Below are positions 36,003-46,799 of a DNA stretch of 64,000 nucleotides, piece by piece (position 1 is the first letter of the stretch; every line of letters begins with the position of its first letter). A program made the translations under genes and the position numbers. The notes beneath the pieces were generated by a model, which worked only from the letters and a program-made list of their open reading frames with translations, was not told the origin of the DNA and did no database searches. The DNA comes from Pegea sp. RAD2-039. Lineage: Eukaryota; Chordata; Thaliacea; Salpida; Salpidae. The DNA lies in NCBI GenBank assembly GCA_034620365.1, contig JAQGEQ010000289.1:186001-250000 (forward strand), written 5' to 3'.

Positions 36003-36572
36003 TTTCGTCGAATTAGAAAATTCCATTGATTCACAAAATTAGTATGATGCTAGTTTTTACTTTTCTTATATAAAAACCTTTAAAAACAAAAAAACGAAAT
36101 TATTAAATATAGAATTGAAGTGATTAGTGGTAAAAGTAAAAACTGAAATTCTATTTCATATATACAAGTAGAAATTTGATGAACAATTTGTCGTTAATTA
36201 TATGCATAAATAATCGTACTTACAATATCATTTGAATGATTACATAAATCAGATTTTGTACTACGAAATGAAACAAGCACATGTTTGTTACTAACACGTG
36301 TTTAACAAGATGATAAAAAGTTTGAAATAGAAACCAGCAACACTAGTTTGTACCTCAGGTACATTAAAACACAATATATACAAAAGCATTCAGTTTGGTT
36401 TGAGATGTAAAAACTCGTCGACCAACAAATCAAGTAAGAAACTTTACTTGATGGGACAGATGTTGGTGGTGATGGTGGTGGTGTGTAATGATGCAGCTTA
36501 CATTGGTTTAAAATATGGAAAAATTAACCAGTAAATAAAAAGTAATAAAAATGTCAGAATAAAAATCAGATT
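36003..36572. other. Spacer upstream of acidic frame and downstream of MBD copy 3
   Basis: See the 34748-35518 entry for its diverged partner. A short (GGTGGTGAT)-type run occurs near 36462-36484. No gene is supported. Confidence 0.45.
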
Positions 36573-38557
36573 CAAGTTTCTTCGTCTTCTTCAAATTGTG
36601 TCTTTGTTGGATGATCCACTTGGTTTAGAGACTCTTCTTTTGATTATCGGAATGTTTTCCGGGAATGGAATAAAGATGTCTTCATCTTTATATGATCTTC
36701 TACAGATTTAAAAATTGAAATTCTTTTTGTTATTTACAAATATTTGATTACCTCTCTAAACCTGGTTCTTCTTTCACACGAATTCTGTTCATGTGAGATT
36801 TACATCGATAAAACTTCTTTTCGTTATTGATGATTCCTTTTTGAAAATCAAACGTTTCCTTGTTTATTGAAAATTGAGGAAACTCCAATTGCAAATCACT
36901 AATTGTTTTGATTCTTTTGATTTTAGGAGCTGAGTAACGTCCAAATGTTCCACAAGGAGATTCGTAGTAAACATGATGAAGATTAGATCTTGTGTGGACT
37001 TGACGAAGCCATCCTTCATCAAGATACTCAGCCGAGTAAAAGGTTCGTTTATTTCCATCAAATGATTCCGTTTCCCAGCAAAAATCAGCAGATCTTCCAA
37101 AATCTGCTCTTTTATGCTCTTCCATCAATTCTTGAGCTCTCATTGTAATATAGATGGGAGATCTTGCATTTCTTGTTCTCAATTGATTTCTGGATGTTAA
37201 AAATATTTAATATTTACTTGTAAAAATCATTTGATTAAAATTATAAAAGATTTGTAATTAGATAAATAAACAGAAAGAAACATACTAACTAATTTAAATG
37301 ATTATTTTCATCTTTAAATATTTATTGTGTCTTATAAAATTGAAACAACTTCTGTAGTTGCCACGTGACTACTTCCATGGCAACAGAAGCTTCTTTTTAA
37401 ATATTGATTATAAAAATTATAAATGTTTACATATTTCAAAATCATAACAAAATAATTCAAATAATTAATAAATAATTTCATTTAAAATTCAAAAATATAT
37501 AAATATAAATTGATGGTACCTAATTCCACCTGTGCTTGTTGGATCAACTGATGTAGCTGAATCCTCCACAAATCTCTTATCTTCTATAGGAGCAATTCCT
37601 GGGATTGGAATAGAAACTGTAACTCCTTCTTCTAAAGATCTAAAAAATACGAAAATTAAAACAGATTTTCTATATTTTCAAATAATATAAATTTGTATAT
37701 AAATATATAAACTGAAAGTTCCAAATATTTTTTATATAATTACCAATTTAAATCTTATTTTCTATCTCTAATACTTATTTTAAAATACCTCATTGATTCA
37801 TGTTCTTGTTTTACATGATTTGTGTCTTCAAGATCTTCAGTCTTTAAGATTGGGGTTGGTTGTTGTTGATCCATAAGTAACTACTTAAGATGTTAATAAA
37901 GTCACAAAATTTGTTCTAATAACTAAAAATTTATGAATTAGTTTAAAATAAGTTGATTTGAAATTAGTTTTTATAAAATATATTTTTCTGAATATTTTAA
38001 ATCAAAACTTATCATAAGTATCAAGACTCAATTTACAAATTTAGATAAGAATTGAAATTCCTAACTAAATGATGTAATGTTAGTCTTTCATCGTTTTCAA
38101 ATAAATATATTATTTATTTGAGTTGTAAAAAATACAAATAATTCAAATAATAGAATTAAATATGTTTTTTAACAATTGGAAGTATATTTAAGGTAATAAA
38201 AACAAAAGTATTTTAGATAAATCAAATAAATAATAATCGAATTTTTATTTCTAAACAATTAGAAATGATCAAAGTTGATTTATGTGATTAGTATTACTCG
38301 TAGTAAAATTACAAATGTTTAAGTAACCCTGAATTTGATCTGGCATAAGTATCATGTTAGTCTAAACTGGAATGAAACTGTTTCGAAATTGAGTTATAGA
38401 AACATTATAATGCTAATTTAATATTTCGAAATATTTCATTTATTCTTTATTAGATAAATTTGTTGAATTAATATTTTTTGTAATTAATAATTTCATTCAA
38501 ACTCGTTTTATTGAAGAGTAAAAATTGATATCTTTTGTTTCTGGAATCTTCTTGTAC
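36573..38557. repeat. Segmental duplication unit, right copy (partner 29960-31957)
   Basis: This is nearly identical to 29960-31957 including introns and the 5' flank. Small indels include loss of one GAA codon in exon 2 and a 4-base change near 38260. Confidence 0.95.
36591..37874 (-). CDS. MBD-like protein, copy 3
   Basis: Four exons, 37874-37789, 37639-37520, 37189-36752 and 36699-36591, join in phase to 250 residues. Architecture is as in copy 1: acidic N-terminus, an IPIPGIAPI motif, then the MBD-like core with LHHVYYESPCGTFGRY, then IPFPENIPIIKRR. Across the core, from the CWETESFDG block through SPCGTF, it is identical to copy 2 rather than to copy 1, while introns and flanks are nearly identical to copy 1. 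This points to gene conversion or to rapid change of copy 1. All splice sites and the reading frame are intact, so it is probably functional. Binding specificity cannot be told. Confidence 0.75.
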
Positions 38558-40024
38558 TGCCTAGATGTTGCTTCATCTTTATTAAATCACTTTCAGATCG
38601 CCTTCTGCTGATTCAGGACTTTGAACTGATAGAAGAAAACTTAAATGTTAGCATCATCTGAAGATCTGTTTCAATTGAGATAAGCTCGCAAACAGGTGAT
38701 CACTTGATTGGTTAGCAAGCTCTTGGAGCCGATTATTCAAAATTGTTTGAATATTTTAAATAATTTCGAGTTATTTCAATCTATCTTTAGTTTGTTGAAA
38801 GTTTGTTTCTTTTATTTGATTTAATTTTATCTTGTTCAACATCCACACCTTTTAGAGAGTTGACAAGCGGGTTTGTTCCTTTTAATCACCTTTCAAATTG
38901 AAATAATTTTGAAATCTTCGTGATTAAACTGTTTAATATGAAGCAATTCTTTTAGTACTTTGTTAAAAATCTCTTTTTTTTTATTCTATTTTTTAATCGA
39001 AACGATTTTATTATTCATTATCGCAAATAAACGATCTTCTTCAAATTCAGTTAAGTTCTTTATTTTTAACAACTAGTTCAGTTATATATTGACTCGAAGT
39101 ATTTTATTGAAGTCTATTCCATCTAAAAAATTTTATTTAATAAACAGCATATCTGAGGTTATTTCGAAGATAACAAAACCTAGAGGTTTGAAAGCTTCAT
39201 TTTTAGCAGGTTTCAAACCAGTTATTTTACAGTTTTAAATCGAAATATATTTAACATCGTAATTACGCTCTAATCAAGTGTCAGTTGGACTACAAGTTGG
39301 TAGATAGCTTACAATACTCAGTTTTTAAGGTAGGAGAGAACAAAAATACATTTTGTTATAAACCATAGTGGCCGAGTCTGACACTTGAAGATATTAACTA
39401 TTTTATTTGCTTTTATGGCTTGAAATGCTGTTAATTGAGTTTTACAGTGGTTTTGGTGTTTTCAATTTACTTGCAGTAATTTAACTTGCATACAAAAATA
39501 AGATTATTTATCAAATAGATTAATTACTGATGTACACAAAGAGCAGATTTTATTAACCTCTAAAAACCTTTACTTTATAAATCTGTGTAAATTATAATTT
39601 CAGAAAAAGTGATTTAATTCTTTCTTGCTATTCTGATAAGTAATTTCAAATTGTTTAAAATATGTTCTTTTTCCAAGACCTAAATACCATATGAAACTTG
39701 TATTGTTTAATAATTACGAATTAAAATATTTTAAAACCATTTTTAATATTCTTCTTTCTAAAATATTTTAATGATACATGATTATTTTGATCAAATGTAA
39801 TAAAATTTATTATTATGTTTTTATTGCGGAATAATTATTTGATGAATATAATTAGAAGCGGTAAGAGTTGAAATATGAATAACAAAGTTTTAGGATATCT
39901 CTATAATGATGAAGTTAATAAATATTTATATATATTATATATGACTTTCATAAGAAATTATGATAAAAAACTTTGGAAATCTTTGTGTACTTGAAGTTAG
40001 TTTGCTGATAAACTGTTTTATGAT
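38558..40024. other. AT-rich stretch, nothing recognised
   Basis: No coding or repeat structure could be supported. Confidence 0.45.
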
Positions 40025-40445
40025 TTATTTTCAGCTGACGGTGGCAACAAAAAGCTCTCAAATGAAGAAGTCGTGCAACGGACTTATCTGATGTACATCA
40101 TGCTTAGCAACGTTACCAGCAACAGGGAAGATATCGCAGCGGATCACTAAATGGCGCTCTTTATTTCGTAAACAACTGAAATCTTCTGTAACTATAGAAG
40201 CCATCACGAAAACAGTTAAATGGTTGCTGGCATCTCACAAAATGTGCTCCCAAGCCAGATATGGTAATTAGCAGTAACCATTAGTATTTTTCCGCAGACA
40301 AGTGAAGGATAGAGAAGAAAAACTAACATCACAGAAGATGAAGAAACTTTGATAAAATTTTATTCTTCTGTGTTTTGCTTTTGATACTGTTTCTAGGGCA
40401 CACCAAGCATGGCCATGCATAGTCGAAGCAGATTTTATTATTATT
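40025..40445. mobile_element. SINE-like mosaic repeat copy
   Basis: It shares GGAAGATATCGCAGCGGATC, CTATAGAAGCCATCAC, GGTAATTAGCAGTAACC and GTGAAGGATAGAGAAGAA with 1215-1440, in a different order, and ends with CATGGCCATGCATAGTCGAA followed by a TTATTATTATA tail like the other copies. No tRNA head is visible. Confidence 0.6.
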
Positions 40446-40559
40446 ATATTGTACTAAGTTTATCATTTTATCTATTACTTTTTACTGTGAATTCATTTTT
40501 TACAAAATAATAAAAATTTAAATTAAAATAAATTGAAATAAACAAAATATTTTTAGAAA

Positions 40560-43500
40560 AATAATTCACAGCACATAAAAAATATATTTTTTCCGCTGCC
40601 TTAATTCATCATTTTTACATTATTACTTTTAATATTATAAAAAATTTTCACTTTATACTTGATCTGTTGTAAAAATATCTTTTTTTCTATCACAATTTCT
40701 TTATCTTTTGCATTCATCTAAATATGATATAATTTTGTATTTAAAAACAACTAATATATTTGGTTTTAAATGTTTCTTCTACTGTCATATTTATGTAGAT
40801 ATTTATTTCAATTTTATTTATAACTATCTAAACTTATTTATTTATTACAATAAACGCGAAGGAGGGTGCTTGAAAAGAGCACCTCTCGCTTACACACATT
40901 TTCACAAATAATATCTATTAAGTTAGAAATATAGAAAGAAAAGTATGTAACAAATGGCATTTCAGTAGTCATCAAAGCATATACAGTGAACAATTACATG
41001 GAATGTTAATAATATAAAAAGGGGAAAATCACAGTTTAGAAATGACAATATTATAATGATTCAACTTCTGCTTGAACAGTACGAGTGATTCTGACATGAC
41101 AATGTCTGATGGCAGCTGATTCCATGTATTAATTGTACGGTATGAGAAAAAATTTGCTGTGACCAATGTACTAGGTGATATAGGCTTATTAAAGTGTAAT
41201 GTGTGTCGTCTGAGCTGATATAACTTGAGGGAAGGACTAATAGAAAAGAAATCATCAAACTGAATGTCAATTAAATTGTAGATAATTTCAAAAATAAGAA
41301 TTAAGTCGTATTTAATCCGTCGGATTTCCAAAGTATCTAAATTGAAGAAACTGAAACGATGTTTATAATTATCATATTTAATATTAAGTTTCCTACATAC
41401 TAATCTTGTAAATGTTGCCTGAACAGATTCGATTTTTTTGATATCACTAACTTGATATGGCATCCATGCACTGACATTGTATTCAAGAATTGGACGTACG
41501 TACAATTTGAAAAGATTGATAAAAAAGCATGGGTTCTTAGAATTAAAGGTCTTTATAATAAGGAAGACAAGTTTTTGGAAATATAATTGTGTCATTTAAG
41601 TCAGATGATAGAGTCTGTAAAATACCGAGGTCTAGAACCTAAGATATTCGTTGAATAATAAATCCATTGATGAAATATTGGTTCAAGGAAAATTATTAAT
41701 TTTTATTTATTTTCATTTTATTTGTTTCTCAGAAACTAGAAAACCAGTCACCATCAGGTAACCTAGACTCACGGGCTTATATAAATATAGGGATTAAAGA
41801 ACACAAACTGTAATTATAAACCAAGAAAAGTAAAAGTTGGAAGATATTTCATGGTATTAAGGGCTTGGTTAAGTGTGCTGAAGGTTGGTTATATATTGGT
41901 AGTAACATTAGACAGAAGGTTAGAAAACTTTTCTACTTCAGATAACATTTTTGGGTTATCCAATATTTTCATCTTTTGAATTCCAGTTTCTTGAATTCTT
42001 TCTGGTATTTTCAATGAACTTTTCTAAGTCTTTTGATGCACCGATTACAACTTGGAGTATTATAATATTTACTTTCCACATTTTTCTAATTTTATTTCTT
42101 CTATCATTATTGCCTAAATGGTAGAATTTTACTAATTTAAGGTTTTTAATTATTTTTGTAAATATTTGTAAATAATATCATAAACTTTCGATAGAATAAA
42201 AGTTTCAAGTCATTTAAGTAAAGTTTGATTAAAGTATTTTATTAATGACTCAATTTTGATCAGCTTTCTACTTTAAATGGTGTATATGATATTGTGCTAT
42301 ATAATGTAAAATAATATAATACAATCAAATAAAGTTGTACAATATATATAAATTCTAATATAAAATAAAAATCTTAATAGCCTGATATGATAATGTAATT
42401 TTGTTTGAAATTTTGATAACGATACAATTGCTACCAACATTTGATTGCTTACATGTATGTTTATATAAGTAGACGAATGGTTGAGTTTGTTAAAGAAGAT
42501 TTTTCTTTATCATCATAAAGCTAAATACTTGATTTTAGAAAATTTTCTTATCGACAATTTTATTAAAAATACCTAAAGATAAAAAAGTTATTATGAAATT
42601 CCATTTTTTTATTTGTTTAAATATAAAAGTATTATTTAAAAATATTGATAGATTTTTTTCTAAATTGTTATATTAAGTTTTTGTTATTTTTTCATCTACA
42701 TTTAACAAAAATGTTTGAAGTTTGTTTATTATTTGAAGGAAATATAAAACAGATGAAGAACTTTAATTAAAAGATATTTAAAACGCTGGATAATATGGGT
42801 GAATAATGAAACTATCTTGAAGTTGTTTTAGGAAGAGGAAGCTTAGATGGAAAATCTACAATCTTTTAGACTCAACGACACTGTCCCAGATCATTGGATG
42901 GTATTATCAGAATCTAGACTTTTAATGGTGGTATGTTTAACAGTATAAGGCACTAGCAGTCTCATAGTGATGAAACTCAGATAACACTTTCATGATTCTG
43001 CAAGGGCGGTCCAGAGTCCAAATCATCTTTGCCATACTGGGAGATTACAGGACTTTCTGTCAGGAAAAGATATTTTGATGAAAATAACTTTACTAAAAGT
43101 TTTAACTACTCTGCACTACTTATGATTCTTGTTTCATGTGTATATCACATTCATATTTTGCAAATATAAATAAATTCTATTAGCAGAATAAAAAGAAGCA
43201 AAATAGAGGATTTATTCAATTTAAGGATTTAGTTATCCTCAAACGTAGATTGATAGAGAAATTATTTTGTACTGAAAAAACGATTTTAAATGTTACTCTT
43301 ATGGAATTAGACTAAAACTTATTTATTTTGAATTCATTTTGTATTTTATGAGTATAAAAGAATGCATTTATTTGAAACGTACGAATATTTATTATTTGAA
43401 GGAAATATATATAACCTCTTAAGAGCTTTATTTTAAAAATATTTAAAACGCTGAATAATAATAAAGTTTTTATTATAAAAAAATGAACCATCAAACCTCA

Positions 43501-43664
43501 AGAAGAATAATAATTGAATTATTTTCCGACTTTCATCCAATAAGCGCTCTAATTTCATCAATTATATGATTAAGAAGTTTTCATCAATTGCTTTTTAACA
43601 TTTTTTTTCTTATTTCAGAGTTTTTTGTAATTTTATTAAACTCACAAAGAGCTTTTTAAGTGGA
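40560..43664 (+). repeat. Long direct repeat, right copy (partner 26034-27402)
   Basis: The same two blocks as the left copy (40560-40797 and 42807-43664) are here separated by about 2.0 kb instead of 0.3 kb. Part of the extra length is a LINE fragment on the minus strand at 40836-41680. The remainder (41690-42780) is AT-rich with no recognised content. Confidence 0.85.
40836..41680 (-). mobile_element. 5'-truncated LINE copy (C-terminal domain and 3' end)
   Basis: The minus strand carries an intact 188-codon C-terminal frame (41595-41029): KLYVRPILEYNVSAWMPYQV, KIESVQATFTRLVCRKLNIK and LYQLRRHTLHFNKPISPSTL, ending FKQKLNHYNIVISKL. The 3' stem-loop (GGGTGCTTGAAAAGAGCACC read on plus) and the TTATTTATTTATTA tail follow at 40836-40920. 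It is closely related to 22440-24856 but better preserved here. No catalytic RT motifs remain. Confidence 0.9.
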
Positions 43665-44150
43665 TTTTTATACATGAAAGATTTCTGCTTTTTTTATTTG
43701 GATTATGAAGGAGGCAAGATCAAATTTGTTCATTTATTATTTATTTCCATTTAGAATTTTGAAATCTTACTGAGAGCAATTAATAAAAATAATTTTTCAT
43801 CAAAATTGGTTTTAAAGATGAATATTTGGAAGTAACTTATGAATTCAGATTTGAAAATGTTTTTATTAAAACTTTTAATGACAAATATATGAAAGAAGAA
43901 CTTCAGATGACCTCCGGATAAATCTTTCATCTAAATCCAATCGAGTAAGTCTCTAAATTTGTTGGAAACTTTAATGGATGTCTAATCATCATTAAACGTT
44001 GAAGTCTCTTCAATCTATTTGATCATTTTCAAAAACATCTTTGCTCTGAATTTCAGATGATCAAATTTTATTCGAAAAGCTGAAAATAGTGGACACCAGT
44101 GGGCAGAAAAGAGTTTCTACAAAAATAAGTTGGTCGATAATATTAAAGGC

Positions 44151-44164
44151 GTTGCTATAGCAAC
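44151..44164. promoter_or_regulatory. X-box-like palindrome (RFX type)
   Basis: GTTGCTATAGCAAC is a perfect 14-base palindrome resembling the RFX consensus GTNRCC-N-RGYAAC, though with CT/AG instead of CC/GG at the centre. It lies about 320 bp beyond the stop codon of RAB23, a cilium-related gene, but 3' rather than at its promoter. Confidence 0.3.
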
Positions 44165-44206
44165 AGAAAATTAAGACTTGAAAGGTGATGATCGGGACGG
44201 CGGATA

Positions 44207-46581
44207 TGACGTCATAACACGATCAGATCTTTTTGTCAATAAATACATTTGAAAAAATAAGTTGTGATATAGTCTCGATTAATTAGAAGATGAAAGTTTT
44301 GAAACAAGCTCTTTGTCGCCATCTAGCGGAATGTGAATTAATGTAAAAGTGCAAAAACGTCGCTACAAAAAATGTGTAAAAGCTGTCTGGTTATTGCCTA
44401 AGCCGAGATAAGTATACGAGATCAGCTGGAAAAGCTTTTTCGGAGCAATCGAATTTATGGCTTTTGTAAGTTTCAGTTGATAATCAGAAGAATTTACAAC
44501 GAGAAAAAATGTTTTTATTCTTAGCTGACGTTCGACTTTTACTCGGTGTTAAAATGATTGTTTCACCGAGATTTTGTCTTCCATTTCCCGCCGAAGTTGT
44601 ATTTTTATTCGATCCTGCTGAAGGGTTGCTACTATTGGTATTAAAAAGACCTAAAGATGATATTTGTAAGATGTAGATTGGTTGTCATGAAGATATTTAC
44701 CGATCTGACGAATTGGTCGAGAACTTTCCTGGAACTTCTCTGCTTCATGACGTCTTTTGTTCAGATACTTTTCTGCTAGAAACTGAAAAACTGAAAAACA
44801 AAATTTTATTTAATTTGTAAAAAAATATTTTCAAATCTTTAATGACGTCACGAAAACATCAAATACTTGTTAATGACGCTTTTATTTACCCGAGTGACGT
44901 CATTACAGCGCGAAACCTCACCTTGGCTGACATTGAAATCTTCTTTGACAGAAGTTCGGTAAAATCGAAGCTTTAGTCTCTTTGCGAGTTCGTCTGCTTC
45001 ATCTCTACAAGTTCATTAAAACTCTTTTATGTGTATTGAAGATTACTACCAGCTGTTTCATTCAACAACTCATTCATAAAACCGCTTAATTTGTTTTGAT
45101 TGTCGTCATGACAACCTTTCATACATTCACAAGTGATGACGTCATCGACCAGAGGACAATTTTTATCGCATGATGTAAGATTGCGATTTTATAATAACAT
45201 AAAAAAGTGAATAAAAGTTACGAATTAGCTAACTAGGTGACGCATCATTAAACACGCATGAAAATCATTCAAGCGGAATAAATTTCATTCATAAATTGCT
45301 GGTTGATTTGAATGAATGGAAGATTTGTAAAATTTCTAAACTCAGAATTATGATAATCTTCAAAATCTTTATTTCAAAAATTAGTTTAACGATTTAATTA
45401 GTCGAAAAGAATTAACAAAAGTAAATACTATTGTAAAAAAATGATCGAAATTTGGAATTGAAATATTTTATCAAAATCCAGTTAAAATCGAACAAATATT
45501 TCAAATCAATTATTTATAAAACTGACTTTTTAATAAATCAAATGAAACAAAGTTTTACAAAAAATAATCCGAATTGAAATTCTTGACATTTTAGACAGAT
45601 ATAAAAGATTTGAAGAAATTTTGTAAAATGAAGAAATAATTTTAAGATAATCTGTTGTGATAAAAGATTGCTTCATCAGTAAGTCTTTTGTACAAAATGA
45701 TTTTATGTATAAGCTTCTAAATTTAAATCTATTTTGTGGCTATGTTTTGGCAAGTATTTATTTATAATATGATTTAATTAGATTATAAAAAGGATTTTAG
45801 TGTTACAAAAAGGTTTCTAAAAAAATATTTAATATAAAGTTTCAAAAATAAGAAGTTTATAATTAATTGAGGTAAAAATGATCTTCAAAATATTCAATTT
45901 CTTCAAAGAGATTAAAGTAGAAGTTATATTGTGAAGAATTTGAAATTCGAAAAACTAACTTGCTAATTGCAGAGTCATCTAGAAGATCTATTTTGTTTTG
46001 AACTAGAACAAGAGGAATATCACTTCCAACTTCATCTTCAATCTTTTGCTTCCAGTCTTCAATTGCTTCAAAAGATTTACGATCAGTAGTTGAGAAGGCT
46101 AACACGCAAGCCTGAGCACCTAGACACCAAATTTGTTGAAAGGAAAATTAATTTTTAATTTCTTTGTTTGATTTAAGTGAAAGAGGGTTTGTGTAGAAGC
46201 TCAGTTTGTTCAAAAGTATTTATTTATTAATAGACAGAAAAAGTGGAATTTTCAATTAAACGTTTAAGTGAAAACTTTACTGGTTTGTTTCAAACAAAAC
46301 TGTTTGATTGAAGATAAAAAACTTTCTGGTTTTTAATCAATTAAAAATCAATTTTTTCAAGGATTTAAAAATCAATTTTTTGTTAATCATAAAAATGTGG
46401 TTTCGATCGATGACGTCATCACATCGAGAACAACAGAAGGTAATTGAAAGCTTTAAATTACGGTATTTTAATAAAACACGTGACGTCATCAGCTCGCGAT
46501 TGGTTACCTCGATAATAGACTTTAGTAATCGCATCAAATTCTTCTTGGCCAGCAGTGTCCCACAACATCAGTCTGACGTCA
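44207..46581. promoter_or_regulatory. Cluster of seven TGACGTCA (CRE) octamers in and around RAB23
   Basis: Perfect palindromes stand at 44207, 44843, 44895, 45137, 46411, 46481 and 46574. Five are in RAB23 introns, one is downstream of the gene, and one is in exon 2 coding sequence. Most are extended to TGACGTCAT or ATGACGTCAT. TGACGTCA is the CREB/ATF consensus. Whether they are bound is inference. Confidence 0.5.
44315..44329 (-). promoter_or_regulatory. CTCF-core-like motif
   Basis: The minus strand reads CCGCTAGATGGCGAC, agreeing with the CCASYAGRKGGCR core at all but one position. It is a single site and may be chance. Confidence 0.3.
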
Positions 46582-46799
46582 TCATCTTCTAATCTGTAGA
46601 TTTGTTCAATTTGAAACAGAAGATGTTTTTCGACTTTTATTTACTTGAGTTGTTTCTCAAGGAAGTCAACCCCAATTGTTTTTTTGTAATCTTTAGTAAA
46701 GACTCCTTTGCAATACCTCTGAATCATACTAGACTTGCCGACCGCCCCGTTGCCAACGACAACAACTTTAATGGCGGTTTCAAGATCTTCTTCTAACAT
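44484..46799 (-). CDS. RAB23: RAB23 small GTPase
   Basis: RAB23 is a membrane-trafficking GTPase that negatively regulates Hedgehog signalling and acts at cilia. Six exons, 46799-46645, 46593-46508, 46119-45960, 45004-44922, 44790-44701 and 44650-44484, join in phase to 246 residues (human 237). Visible are the P loop GNGAVGKSS (15-23), a switch I stretch DYKKTIGVDFLEKQLK, switch II WDTAGQEEFDA (from 63), LAFSTTDRKSFEAIEDWKQK, the guanine-binding NKID (122-125), and the RAB23-specific LAKRLKLRFYRTSVKEDFNV. The C-terminal tail is Ser/Asn-rich and ends CKFF, a CaaX-type prenylation box. Exon 5 begins at the first of two adjacent CAG acceptors, which phase requires. Introns are 50, 131, 955, 388 and 51 bp. 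No damage is seen. Confidence 0.97.

Larger units (their letters stand above)
43665..44483. other. Region downstream of RAB23 with several regulatory-looking motifs
   Basis: Composition is less AT-rich than most of the window. It holds an X-box-like palindrome (44151-44164), one TGACGTCA octamer (44207-44214) and a CTCF-like word (44315-44329), listed separately. No exon is recognised. Confidence 0.5.

Noticed and set aside
35520-36026. A 168-codon minus-strand frame rich in Ile, Asn and Phe
   Set aside because: It is the reverse complement of the GAT/GTT-rich acidic stretch; composition alone keeps it open, and the peptide is low complexity.
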